Shown piece after piece: positions 9,002 through 18,214 of a stretch of DNA of 64,000 nt. A model generated the notes under the pieces. It was given only the letters and a program-made list of their open reading frames with translations, was not told the DNA's origin and searched no databases. Position 1 is the first letter of the stretch. Each line of letters opens with the position of its first letter. The translations under genes and the position numbers were made by a program. Source of the stretch: Opacimonas viscosa (GTDB lineage: Bacteria; Pseudomonadota; Gammaproteobacteria; Enterobacterales; Alteromonadaceae); the NCBI RefSeq assembly GCF_024199005.1, contig NZ_JANATA010000004.1, positions 1 through 64,000 of the forward strand. The letters run 5' to 3'.

Positions 9002-11908
9002 CTAAGCCCTGAAGCCTCTCTTAGCGTAAGTCTGGCAGCGACGGCGATAAACCAAATACCCTAAACCAAGCCACAACCACCAATGGAGTGAACCACCACT
9101 GCTAGCACGTTCTGATTCAAAATCAGCTTCACTGCGAATAGGGTTTGAGCGCTGGTTGTATTCGTTAACATTGGTTATTCCATCACCGTCTGCATCTCCG
9201 TTGGCGTCAGAGGGATCTAACGGATCAAAGCCATAGGTCAATTCAAAGCTGTCAGGCATGCCATCGTTATCATTATCAGTGTCAGCATTATCACCAATAC
9301 CATCGCCATCGACATCACTAGTCTCAGAGCCATCTAATGGGAGTGGATCTAAAATGTTACTCACCCCATCAAAATCACTGTCGTTTTGTGGATTAAAAGG
9401 CTCGTCATCGAGGACTTTACCGATGAATACAATGCCCACTGGCCGGTCTAAACCACCAGCACCCGCGGCAACAATTTTAGTAAATAATCCGCTGGTCAAT
9501 GTGTCATATACAAAAATTTCGTCAGTCGCACCACTACACACATATAAACGGTTATCAGGACCGCGTTCCATACAAGTTGGGGTGGCTAGGCCATTGTCAC
9601 CAGCGGCAACAAACTCACCTAAAAAACCACCTGAGGCATCAAATGCAACGATATTACCAGCACCTGCATTACTCACTAATATCCGACCATCGTTTAAACG
9701 TACCATGTGTTCTGGTTTGTCCAAACCTTGATTGGCAAATAAGTTTCCTGACCCCATCACGTTGCTTTCATTAAATGTGCGTGTGACCAAGCGATTATTA
9801 CTACGAACTGCAACTAACAAACGGTTGTCGTCCAACAAAACCATATCGCGATAAACATCGACTGAGCCAAGCTGATTGATCAGACTATTTCCACTGTCAT
9901 CCAATGCAAACGATTCAATAAAAGAACGCCCCAGACCATTATTTACGATTAAGCGATCACGGTTATCGTCATAGATTATATGAACTGGAAAATTCGTCAG
10001 AAGCTGACTTCGGTCGATAACGATTTGTTTTTCACGAGTGACCAAGTTAAAACGTACGACATCACTATATTCAATGAAATAAAGGTTGTTGCCATTTCGC
10101 ACAATGTCAGTGCGAAAAGTCAAAGCAAGTGGAGCAAAATCAGCAATGGCGCCTAAAAAGTTTCCGGTAGTCGCATCGTATTCCAATAATTGTTGAGAAT
10201 CTGCACTAACAACCACCATACTACTTGCAGATAACACATTAGGCACTGTGTAATCATCTACACCATCATCATCATTGTCCGTATCACTTAGCACACCAAA
10301 CCCATCGTTATCAAAGTTTTGTGTTTCTTGGAAATCGAACGGAAAAGCATCTAGGTTATCCCCAACACCATCAAAATCTGAATCTACAGCGCTGTTGGCA
10401 TCAAACGGTAAGTCATCCAAAGCATCCGCTACGCCGTCATTATCAGCATCAAGATCTGCGTTATCACCTACACCATCACCATCAAAGTCTCTTGTTTCAG
10501 TAGCATCGTTTGGAAACGCATCGCTATTATCGCCAACGCCATCTGCATCAGTATCTGTAGTTTCAGTGGCCATAAATGGAAATGCATCCAGTGTTTGATC
10601 CACACCATCACCGTCCTGATCTGGCATGGTGCGCAACGGCACGACCAAATTCGTCAATGGCACAACCGGTTCACGGTGGTTGGCGTTTTGTGCCGCTACC
10701 GCCTCAATCGCCGCAGCATTATCGGCAATACGCGGGTCACCACACGCCTGCCCACCGCAGGTGGTGGAAGGATTAGAAAAAACTTCGAGTTTGTAATTGC
10801 GGTTCACATCACCAGTGCCAATCGATGACATGATGGTGTTGAATTGACCAGGGATGATCAACGCACCCGCTGGCGTGCTAGGAGAGGTGATTTGGTCACC
10901 AAATTTTTGATGTTCTGCCGCGAAGTTATGCCCCACCTCATGGGTAAAGGTAAACGCGCAATTTGAGCCCCCACTGATCCCGACGTTTGAAATATTCGCA
11001 ACAAAGTCATCGCTGCTGTTTGGAAATATTGCTACGCCACACACTTCGCGTTCATTAAGATCATGTGTGCGGATCATTGCAACCAAATCGGCTCCAACGG
11101 CATTCCGAACGTCGGCAATACCTTGTAGACTAGGGGTAACAACATTTTCTTCACGCAATGCAGCTAATAACTCATCTAGAGCAATCAAAGACGAAGGCTG
11201 TGTGTAATCAATAAATTCGGTCGCAACCAACCTTAATTGCACATTTATACTACTATTTACAAAAGTTTGATTGGCTTTGAAAATGAGATGCTCAAGTAAC
11301 GTTTGGGTTAGTTCACCCGGGAATTCAGCCACAATATTGGGGGTGTATAACAGCAGTACATCACTTACATAATAGCCATTAAGTAAGCGTGCTTGACGGG
11401 AAGAGGCATTTTTAGCAAGGGTACGAGGATTTATTTCAGGCGTGCCAATAGTGTCGTTGATATGTTGGCGTTCACCCGTATCAATTAGAGTGAGATCAGT
11501 ACTCCAAGTCCCGTTATTTGTAGAAATATAAAACCAGTGCTGCCCATGACCTATTAGCTCGCCGATACTGCTTGTTTGTCCTTGGGTATGCAACAAAGTA
11601 TATGTGAATCCATCCAACGCGATACTTTTACTAAAAGAGGTGTGTTGACTATCCGTATTATGAGCTGATTTGGCTACCCGATTCTGTTGTTTTGCAGCGG
11701 CCCTAAGTGCATTAATATCCAAGCGATAGTCTGCATGTGTAGAGTGGGGTAAAGCGATAACGTTGGATTGGGGAGCATATTGTATTTGCGCAGAAGACAC
11801 TTGGGCAAATACTTGGGGCATGTCCTCGTTATTAGCGTGCACCACGTTTGTGGCGCAGTATAAGCTACTAGCAAGTAAGATAAAACGAGAAAACAGTTGC
11901 ATAAACAA
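9002..11908 (-). CDS. Secreted reprolysin-like zinc metalloprotease with TSP3 repeats and GlyGly-CTERM tail
   Basis: This is a 968-residue exported protein. Residues 1-25 are a signal peptide ending VVHA. The catalytic domain carries the metzincin motif HEVGHNFAAEH (His323, Glu324, His327, His333), followed by the Met-turn candidate IMSSI. About residues 430-552 and 845-925 are thrombospondin type 3-like calcium repeats (DxDxDGVGDN). Between them lies a segment with NHL/beta-propeller-like repeats (MVRLNDGRILVSN, MERGPDNRLYVCS). The C-terminus has GGSLHWWLWLGLGYLVYRRR, the Gly-Gly, membrane helix and Arg pattern of GlyGly-CTERM proteins, which rhombosortase processes and type II secretion exports. 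Ten residues extend beyond the usual Arg cluster. The substrate is unknown. Confidence 0.88.
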   Translation of the reverse strand: MFMQLFSRFILLASSLYCATNVVHANNEDMPQVFAQVSSAQIQYAPQSNVIALPHSTHADYRLDINALRAAAKQQNRVAKSAHNTDSQHTSFSKSIALDGFTYTLLHTQGQTSSIGELIGHGQHWFYISTNNGTWSTDLTLIDTGERQHINDTIGTPEINPRTLAKNASSRQARLLNGYYVSDVLLLYTPNIVAEFPGELTQTLLEHLIFKANQTFVNSSINVQLRLVATEFIDYTQPSSLIALDELLAALREENVVTPSLQGIADVRNAVGADLVAMIRTHDLNEREVCGVAIFPNSSDDFVANISNVGISGGSNCAFTFTHEVGHNFAAEHQKFGDQITSPSTPAGALIIPGQFNTIMSSIGTGDVNRNYKLEVFSNPSTTCGGQACGDPRIADNAAAIEAVAAQNANHREPVVPLTNLVVPLRTMPDQDGDGVDQTLDAFPFMATETTDTDADGVGDNSDAFPNDATETRDFDGDGVGDNADLDADNDGVADALDDLPFDANSAVDSDFDGVGDNLDAFPFDFQETQNFDNDGFGVLSDTDNDDDGVDDYTVPNVLSASSMVVVSADSQQLLEYDATTGNFLGAIADFAPLALTFRTDIVRNGNNLYFIEYSDVVRFNLVTREKQIVIDRSQLLTNFPVHIIYDDNRDRLIVNNGLGRSFIESFALDDSGNSLINQLGSVDVYRDMVLLDDNRLLVAVRSNNRLVTRTFNESNVMGSGNLFANQGLDKPEHMVRLNDGRILVSNAGAGNIVAFDASGGFLGEFVAAGDNGLATPTCMERGPDNRLYVCSGATDEIFVYDTLTSGLFTKIVAAGAGGLDRPVGIVFIGKVLDDEPFNPQNDSDFDGVSNILDPLPLDGSETSDVDGDGIGDNADTDNDNDGMPDSFELTYGFDPLDPSDANGDADGDGITNVNEYNQRSNPIRSEADFESERASSGGSLHWWLWLGLGYLVYRRRCQTYAKRGFRA

Positions 11909-12062
11909 ATCCTTATTATTGTAATTATTCGATTCTATAAATATTTACGATTAAACGGAAGCTGCATGTTTATACAGCTTTATTACTCGTTTGGTTTATC
12001 TGATGAGTACTGTGGTATGAGCGGTCGGCTAGAATAGCCAACCCGTTTTATGCAGTTATCAC

Positions 12063-13268
12063 TTACTGCACAGCAACTACCTCAACCCCAGCATGCTCTG
12101 CAAGTCTAGTCACTAAGTCTTGCCCCAAACCAGCAGCCGGTGTCCAACTACCGCCTGCTAGATCTGGCTTATCAAAAGCTAAACATAGGGCCGTTTGCGT
12201 CAGCATTTTTGCGGTAGAGCCATAACCCGGATCGCGATCACCTGTCACTTTAAACTCGAGTTTTGAGCCATCGTGACACTCGCCATAAAAACGCATGTCA
12301 AACATTCCTTTTAGTTGCGCTTCTGGGCTAGGACCTTCACCGGGTTTAGGTAACAATTTACTTGCCATCAAGCGACGTATTGGACCAATACTGGCGCCCA
12401 GCATAAATGCGCCTAAGCCCAAGGTCATGCTCCATGCTTGTACTCCCGACTTAGCTTGCATCGCTTCATCATATTTGAAGTCAGTACCGTACAGATCATC
12501 TAGTAAGGCATTACTGCGATGAACAATACGCTCATTAATGGCCGCCATAACAAATGGCATGGTCCACATGTCCGTTGCAGTTTCAAACTGTGCTTTTTTG
12601 TGATTAGTTTGACGCAATGAGTAATGGTGCCCAGTTGGACATAGTACATAAGGATTGACGAGTAATTTACGCAAACTTGGGTCTTTACCAGCTTCTGCAA
12701 CGACATTGAGCATACTAGCAATAGTGCCGCCTGATGCAGCTCCTTTTATACGACGCACTCGCATGCGAATGTGTTGTGCGGGTTTTGTTGTTTGCGCAAT
12801 GGCTTTTTGTTGCAATGCCCACACTCCTAGATCGGAAGGGATAGAGTCAAACCCTGCAGTATGAACCAAACGAGCGCCGCTGGTTTGAGCGGTGGTTTCG
12901 TATTTATCCAGCATCGCCTTGATCCATTGTGGTTCTCCGGTTAGGTCACAATAATCGGTACCTGTTTCCGCACAGACCTTGACCAACGTTTCACCAAATA
13001 ATGCATACGGACCAACAGTAGAAATGACAACCTTGGTTTGTTCACACATTTTGTGCAAAGCATCCTCATCATGACTATCAGCCACGATTAAAGGGATATT
13101 AGCCACACCTTTGTCAATTTGTACGGCCTTTAGTTTACTTTCAGACCGACCAGCCATAGCCCATTTGACTTCTTCTGCACTATAATTAGCTAAATACTCC
13201 ACCAATATTTGACCCACAAAGCTAGTTGCCCCAAATACGATAATGTCGAAAGACGTTTCAGTTTTCAA
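12063..13268 (-). CDS. Saccharopine dehydrogenase-like NAD(P)-binding oxidoreductase
   Basis: This 401-residue protein starts with a Rossmann motif, FDIIVFGATSFVGQILVEYL. It continues with the saccharopine dehydrogenase/trans-acting enoyl reductase pattern VISTVGPYALFGETLVKVCAETGTDYCDLTGEPQW and HTAGFDSIPSDLGVW. This family includes proteins related to mycobacterial enoyl reductases and human SCCPDH; few bacterial members have a defined substrate. A short hydrophobic stretch (MTLGLGAFMLGASIG, about 285-300) could contact membrane. It is divergent from the DUF2855 gene with 115 nt between them, and the two may share control. The reaction is unknown. Confidence 0.85.
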   Translation of the reverse strand: MKTETSFDIIVFGATSFVGQILVEYLANYSAEEVKWAMAGRSESKLKAVQIDKGVANIPLIVADSHDEDALHKMCEQTKVVISTVGPYALFGETLVKVCAETGTDYCDLTGEPQWIKAMLDKYETTAQTSGARLVHTAGFDSIPSDLGVWALQQKAIAQTTKPAQHIRMRVRRIKGAASGGTIASMLNVVAEAGKDPSLRKLLVNPYVLCPTGHHYSLRQTNHKKAQFETATDMWTMPFVMAAINERIVHRSNALLDDLYGTDFKYDEAMQAKSGVQAWSMTLGLGAFMLGASIGPIRRLMASKLLPKPGEGPSPEAQLKGMFDMRFYGECHDGSKLEFKVTGDRDPGYGSTAKMLTQTALCLAFDKPDLAGGSWTPAAGLGQDLVTRLAEHAGVEVVAVQ

Positions 13269-13383
13269 AGATATTCCTTACTGTTTAGACAGAGCGTAAA
13301 ATAGTGTTTATAGTGCTATTAAAACAAGACACTGATCAAAACACACATCATTTTTATTAATGGCGTGTTATAGGGAGCTGGTA

Positions 13384-14502
13384 ATGCAAAAGAACAATAA
13401 TCTCGACAATCACACCGCATTTTCCATCCATACTAAAAAGAGCAATATTGCCCAACAAACCCTAGTGCCTTTGCCTCAGCAAAGCTTAGTAAAAGGGGAA
13501 GTACGTGTGCGTATTGAACGGTTTGGTTTTTCATCCAACAATGTGACTTATGCCGTAACCGGCGATACTTTTGGGTATTGGGGCTTTTTTCCTGCTTGGA
13601 CACCACTCGGTACAGTTGATGAAAACTCTGGCATTGTTCCTGTTTGGGGGTTTGCTGTTGTTACCGATTCTGAACATCCAGAGGTATCTGTTGGTCAACG
13701 TTTGTTTGGCTATCTGCCGATGGCGAGCCATTGGATCATGTCACCACAGAATGTTAGTGCCATTGGTTTTAGCGACAATCATGTGACTCGTGTAGCAAAT
13801 TCACCGGTGTATAATCAGTATATGTGGTGTGCCAATGATGCTATGTATGATGCTAGTCGCGAAGCTTGGCAAGCGAATTTCCGGCCTTTATTTTTAACCT
13901 CGTTTGTACTCAAAGAACATATTGCCGCTCAAACGGTGGGGTTACCTACGACCATTCTGTTGACGAGTGCTTCTAGTAAAACGGCTTACGGTTGTGCTTT
14001 TTTACTAAAACAACTTGCTCATTGTGAAGTCGTCGGCTTGACCAGCGCACGTTCGGTCGACTTCGTCACAGATTTGGCGTGTTATGATGAGGTTATAGAG
14101 TATTCAGAAGTGAGTAATATGCGTTTTACAAATCCAGTATGGATTTTAGATTTTGCAGGTAACAAAGCATTATTGCAGCAACTTCAAGAAATTTTAGATG
14201 CCAAACATCGACAGACATCATTTATTGGGATCACTGATTTACAATCCCAAAGCAACAAACCAGAAGGGAAAATTAAAGGCTCCGTATTCTTTGCACCTGA
14301 CCATGTAAAAGTGCTCAACAAAACGTGGGGCAAACCAAACTTTAATCAAAAATACGCAGAGTCATGGACATTTGTGGCGCAGCGTTTAGCGGGGCATTTA
14401 ATGGTGGAAGAGCACAAAGGGGTAGCCAATGTACTTGCGACTTATCAAAGTTTCTTAAAAGGTAAAGTTGACACTAGCCAGATAGTGTTGTGTCAGTGGT
14501 AA
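13384..14502 (+). CDS. DUF2855 family protein (MDR-like oxidoreductase fold)
   Basis: The 372-residue product matches the DUF2855 pattern: RIERFGFSSNNVTYAVTGDTFGYWGFFP, GQRLFGYLPMASHWIM, and a Rossmann-like middle (TILLTSASSKTAYGCAFLL). The family resembles medium-chain dehydrogenases without the zinc ligands, and its function is not established. I start at 13384, because AGGGAG lies 6 nt upstream; an ATG at 13360 would add eight residues and lacks a ribosome site. It faces away from the saccharopine dehydrogenase-like gene, suggesting a linked redox role, which is inference. Confidence 0.85.
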   Translation: MQKNNNLDNHTAFSIHTKKSNIAQQTLVPLPQQSLVKGEVRVRIERFGFSSNNVTYAVTGDTFGYWGFFPAWTPLGTVDENSGIVPVWGFAVVTDSEHPEVSVGQRLFGYLPMASHWIMSPQNVSAIGFSDNHVTRVANSPVYNQYMWCANDAMYDASREAWQANFRPLFLTSFVLKEHIAAQTVGLPTTILLTSASSKTAYGCAFLLKQLAHCEVVGLTSARSVDFVTDLACYDEVIEYSEVSNMRFTNPVWILDFAGNKALLQQLQEILDAKHRQTSFIGITDLQSQSNKPEGKIKGSVFFAPDHVKVLNKTWGKPNFNQKYAESWTFVAQRLAGHLMVEEHKGVANVLATYQSFLKGKVDTSQIVLCQW

Positions 14503-14558
14503 AATCTTGCGGTAGTTGAATTGGGGCTACCAGAGTACCCCATAGACTGGTGTCGGAA

Positions 14559-15056
14559 TTAGTCGCACCACCACTTTGTTCGACTCAGAGGTAAGCCGAT
14601 ATTTTTTAAAGTATCTTTGAGGAGCATTCGGTCGTCTTTGTTTAAGAATTCACCGATATTGAGTCGATAATTTTCTACGCAAACCACAATATCAGGTAAG
14701 TGCCAATCTCGTTCGGTTTCTGTGACTTCAAAAGAGAGGCTATTGCGGTCATAAGTCCTGGCGACTTCTCGGCGTATAATCCCTTCTTCGATGACCACGA
14801 GGTCTTTAGTAATTGTTATGATTTGTTGCGCGAAACCCTGCCGACAAACACGGTACATAAAATAAGCAAATAAACCGACTTCTAAACCCGCAAACGGTAA
14901 AATAACCCAAGCACCCACAAAGGCCCAGCCACCCGCAATAATAAATACCACAGCGACCATAAATATAATCATCCATTTGGTCTCACTCCAAGTAGCTGAG
15001 CGATTTGGACGTAAAGATATGATAGTAGCGCTGTCGTTTTTACTGACTTCGATCAT
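14559..15056 (-). CDS. DUF2244 family membrane protein
   Basis: A 165-residue protein with two adjacent membrane helices (about 28-45 IIFMVAVVFIIAGGWAF and 48-66 AWVILPFAGLEVGLFAYFMY). A cytoplasmic beta-rich domain follows, with VVIEEGIIRREVARTYDR, then WHLPDIVVCVENYRLNIGEFLNKDDRMLL. This is the DUF2244 layout, often found beside respiratory genes, although none lie here. I prefer the ATG at 15056 (MIEVSKND); the upstream ATG at 15113 adds residues unlike the family. It is divergent from the TauE-like permease. Function is unknown. Confidence 0.8.
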   Translation of the reverse strand: MIEVSKNDSATIISLRPNRSATWSETKWMIIFMVAVVFIIAGGWAFVGAWVILPFAGLEVGLFAYFMYRVCRQGFAQQIITITKDLVVIEEGIIRREVARTYDRNSLSFEVTETERDWHLPDIVVCVENYRLNIGEFLNKDDRMLLKDTLKNIGLPLSRTKWWCD

Positions 15057-15229
15057 GCAAAAAGCCTTATAAAAGCAATGTTTTGCTGGATGAAAAGTGT
15101 TGAGTAAAAGCAAATGTCATTGTTTTTCATAATTTTGGCACGCACAATAGCACCGTTTTACAAAACACACGTATCAATAGCAAATTATAAAAATTCATTT
15201 ACAAAATCAACCCAAGAAGCATATATGTC

Positions 15230-16156
15230 ATGTTAGTTAAAAAGCGATTGTTAATATTATTAGTACTGTTACTCAGTCTAGTTGGATTGCTTTTGTCTCA
15301 GGATGCTCCCTTCGTGTTGGTCAAAGACTATATATTATTTTCTTTAGTGGGTGTGGTCGGTGCTATATTTGCTAACGCGACGGGTGCAGGGGGTGGCGTT
15401 GTCTTTGTTCCTCTGTTTAATCAATTTGCGTTTAATCCCATAAATATTGTGGCGACAAGTTTTGCGATCCAATGTTTCGGAATGACGGCTGGCGCAATTA
15501 GCTGGCGTGATCAATATTTACAAAACAAACAAGATCCTGTTTTAGCACCTATTTGGCAAACTTTACCGACACTGTTATTGCTGACCGTACCATCCTCTAT
15601 TGTTGGGATCTGGCTGAATCAATACGCCGGATGGGTCAATGTGGTCATGCATGCAGATCATTTATTGCACTGGATTTTTGGCAGTTTTTCAATATTTTTA
15701 GCCATTGCGCTGTTTGTTACGTTACCAAAGCTAAAACAAGAAGAACAACCATTTAGTCTGACTCGTCTAGACTACATTGCTCTGCCGATCATTGCTTTGT
15801 TTGGCGGTGTCATTACGGCTTGGTTGAGTATAGGTGTCGGTGAAATGGTTGCAGTCTATCTGATTTTACGCTCAGCATCGGTCACGATGGCGATTGCTGT
15901 GGCTGTAATTGTAACGGCTTTTTCAGTCTGGAGTGGCATCGGTTATTTTGTATTACTGAATGAAATTGCACTTGATAAAGGCGTACAAGGCTTCTCTACT
16001 ATTATCTATCCAGTTGCGATATTTGCCGGGTTAGGAGCTATTATTGGTGGTACCCTAGCTAAACATATTGTGCTGTTATTTTCGGCCACTCAAGTGAAAA
16101 TTTTCTTTGGTTTCTGGGTATTATTTATGGGAGTTGCTAGTTTACCGTTGTGGTAA
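15230..16156 (+). CDS. TauE/SafE family sulfite/anion exporter-like permease
   Basis: A 308-residue polytopic protein with about eight to nine hydrophobic helices. It has the two glycine-rich half-repeats of the TauE/SafE family: GVVGAIFANATGAGGGVVFVPLFNQF near residue 45 and LFGGVITAWLSIGVGEMVAVYLIL near 190. Family members export sulfite, sulfoacetate or other organic anions; the substrate cannot be read from the sequence. It stands alone, transcribed toward yoaA, with no sulfur-metabolism neighbours. The extra N-terminal helix (LLILLVLLLSLVGLLL) may be a signal anchor. Confidence 0.87.
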   Translation: MLVKKRLLILLVLLLSLVGLLLSQDAPFVLVKDYILFSLVGVVGAIFANATGAGGGVVFVPLFNQFAFNPINIVATSFAIQCFGMTAGAISWRDQYLQNKQDPVLAPIWQTLPTLLLLTVPSSIVGIWLNQYAGWVNVVMHADHLLHWIFGSFSIFLAIALFVTLPKLKQEEQPFSLTRLDYIALPIIALFGGVITAWLSIGVGEMVAVYLILRSASVTMAIAVAVIVTAFSVWSGIGYFVLLNEIALDKGVQGFSTIIYPVAIFAGLGAIIGGTLAKHIVLLFSATQVKIFFGFWVLFMGVASLPLW

Positions 16157-16168
16157 AATGATGCTAAT

Positions 16169-16188
16169 ATCTGTACCTATATACAGTG
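16169..16188 (+). promoter_or_regulatory. LexA (SOS) box upstream of yoaA
   Basis: The 16-bp core at 16171-16186 is CTGT-N8-ACAG, with an AT-rich centre (ACCTATAT), exactly the gammaproteobacterial LexA consensus. It lies 60 nt before the yoaA start, in the 89-nt gap after the TauE-like gene. E. coli yoaA is also in the SOS regulon, which supports the call. Confidence 0.8.
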
Positions 16189-16245
16189 GTTTATGCGCAC
16201 ACTTTGTTGCATACTTTTTTTATCCTAGTTTACTGAGCTCCTTAC

Positions 16246-18171
16246 ATGCCTAAAAAAATTCGTAAAGTTTTTGACCAAGACGGTCTCTTAGCTCAGGTAA
16301 TCTCCGGTTATACCCCACGCGAGCCACAAATCCAAATGGCCGAAGGCGTCGCTGAAGCGGTGAAATTAAAGCAAACCTTAATCGTAGAGGCAGGGACGGG
16401 GACCGGAAAAACGTTTGCTTATTTGGCCCCCGCTTTTGCAAGTACCGGTAAAGCCATTATTTCGACTGGGACTAAAAACCTTCAAGAACAGTTGTTTCAT
16501 CGTGATTTACCTGTCGTGCGTGATGCTATGTCTTCGCATAAATTAGTCGCTTTGCTAAAAGGACGATCTAATTATCTTTGTAAATTTCGGATGGACCAAT
16601 ATGGTAAAACTAACCGTGGTTTAGACAAAGCGCAACTGATGGAGTTGACCACGGTAAGGTCATGGGCCGAAGGCACCAGTTCTGGCGATATGGGCGAACT
16701 AAAAGCCTTACCAGAAAATGCGAAAATTTTACCTTTTGTTACCTCGACAGTAGATAATTGCTTAGGCCGAGATTGCCCCGATTATGATGGTTGTTATTTG
16801 GTAAAAGCCCGTCAATCGGCGTTAGATGCTGACATTATTGTCGTGAATCACCATTTGTTCTTTGCAGATCTTGCGTTAAAAGACACTGGTTTTGGTGAAC
16901 TGATCCCTGATGCCGAAACCATTATTTTTGATGAAGCACACCAAGTTCCTGATATTGCGAGTGAATACTTTGGCCAACAGTTTTCCACTCGTTTCTTGCA
17001 TGATGCAGCACGTGATATACATCAAATTTATCGAACATCTCTAAAAGATATTGAACAGGCAGATAAAATTGCGACAAAACTTGCTGCTCTGGCGGCTGAT
17101 TTTCGTTTAGCATTTCCTGAAAAAGGTCAACGTGGGAAGTATATTGAAGCGATTGAAAATGCGAGTGTCGCTGAGACATTACAACGTTTGACTGAAACCT
17201 TGCATACTTGTGTGGATGTTTTAAAAGTCCATATCGGTCGCGATAAGGCACTCGATAATATTTACGAGCGTATGGTACAAGCAAAAACGAACTTAGCAGC
17301 GGTTACTGATACTTCAGTGCTAGGAGTGTCATTGTGGTATGAAACCACTATGAAGCAAGTCGTATTGCACCGTACACCACTGAGTATTGCAGAAAAATTC
17401 AATGAAATAGCACAATCGCCAAAACGCTCTTGGATTTTTACTTCTGCAACCCTAATGGTAGATGGAGGTTTCACCCATTTCCAAGATGCAATGGGCTTAC
17501 ATTCGGCTAAAACTATGACCTTAGGCAGTCCTTTCAATTATGCAGAACAGGCTATGTTATGTGTGCCGAGGTTGTTACCCGAGCCTTCTGACAAGAGAAT
17601 GCTTGGTCATCTTATCGATATTTCAAAACAATTAGTTCGTGCCGCAAAAGGACGCTGTTTCTTGTTATTCACTTCGCATTATATGTTGCGTCGAGTGGCC
17701 GAAAGTCTCCAAGAAGAAATTACAAATAAAATACTGGTGCAGGGTACGACAACCAAACAGGCATTATTAGATGCTTATTTAGCCGACAGTACATCTGTTT
17801 TGTGTGCTACTGGGGCTTTTTGGGAAGGCGTCGATGTGCGTGGTGATGATTTAGTCTGTGTATTGATTGATAAACTCCCATTTGCAGCACCGGATGATCC
17901 TCTTTTGCAAGCTAAGATTGATGACTGTAAAAAAAATGGGGGGAATGCCTTTGCTAACATTCAAATCCCCCAAGCTGTAATTACATTAAAACAGGGTGCG
18001 GGACGTTTGATTCGTGACGAAACAGACAAGGGCGTTTTGGTGATCTGTGATACTCGTCTTGCGACTAAAGAGTATGGTAAAATCTTCTTAAAGAGTTTGC
18101 CACCTATGCGCCGAACCCGAGATTTGCAACAAGCGGTGCAGTTTCTAGAAACCCTTAAACCTCAACGTTAA
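16246..18171 (+). CDS. yoaA: XPD/DinG-family ATP-dependent DNA helicase YoaA
   Basis: A 641-residue superfamily 2 helicase. The Walker A motif is EAGTGTGKT (Lys55) and the DEAH box is at 229-232. Four cysteines typical of the iron-sulfur cluster are at 112, 172, 177 and 183. C-terminal helicase motifs include TGAFWEGVDVRGDDL and QGAGRLIRDETDKG. Family knowledge: 5'-3' unwinding, and in E. coli an interaction with HolC and a role in tolerance to replication-blocking damage. Length and the yoaA-tsaB-slp order match E. coli yoaA rather than dinG. A LexA box upstream implies SOS induction. tsaB begins 43 nt after its stop. Confidence 0.95.
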   Translation: MPKKIRKVFDQDGLLAQVISGYTPREPQIQMAEGVAEAVKLKQTLIVEAGTGTGKTFAYLAPAFASTGKAIISTGTKNLQEQLFHRDLPVVRDAMSSHKLVALLKGRSNYLCKFRMDQYGKTNRGLDKAQLMELTTVRSWAEGTSSGDMGELKALPENAKILPFVTSTVDNCLGRDCPDYDGCYLVKARQSALDADIIVVNHHLFFADLALKDTGFGELIPDAETIIFDEAHQVPDIASEYFGQQFSTRFLHDAARDIHQIYRTSLKDIEQADKIATKLAALAADFRLAFPEKGQRGKYIEAIENASVAETLQRLTETLHTCVDVLKVHIGRDKALDNIYERMVQAKTNLAAVTDTSVLGVSLWYETTMKQVVLHRTPLSIAEKFNEIAQSPKRSWIFTSATLMVDGGFTHFQDAMGLHSAKTMTLGSPFNYAEQAMLCVPRLLPEPSDKRMLGHLIDISKQLVRAAKGRCFLLFTSHYMLRRVAESLQEEITNKILVQGTTTKQALLDAYLADSTSVLCATGAFWEGVDVRGDDLVCVLIDKLPFAAPDDPLLQAKIDDCKKNGGNAFANIQIPQAVITLKQGAGRLIRDETDKGVLVICDTRLATKEYGKIFLKSLPPMRRTRDLQQAVQFLETLKPQR

Positions 18172-18214
18172 CCATGTCTTGCATTGCGCAAGTTTTATTA
18201 GGATTGTACAAGTT

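Noticed and set aside
9258-10828. Several plus-strand frames rich in Ser and His opposite the metalloprotease
   Set aside because: They arise from the biased codons of the Asp/Gly-rich calcium repeats, have no ribosome sites and do not resemble proteins.
15136-15152. Sigma-54-like promoter (TGGCACG near the TauE-like gene)
   Set aside because: The GG and GC elements are 11 bp apart instead of the strict 10, and the -12 half reads TAGCA rather than TTGCA.
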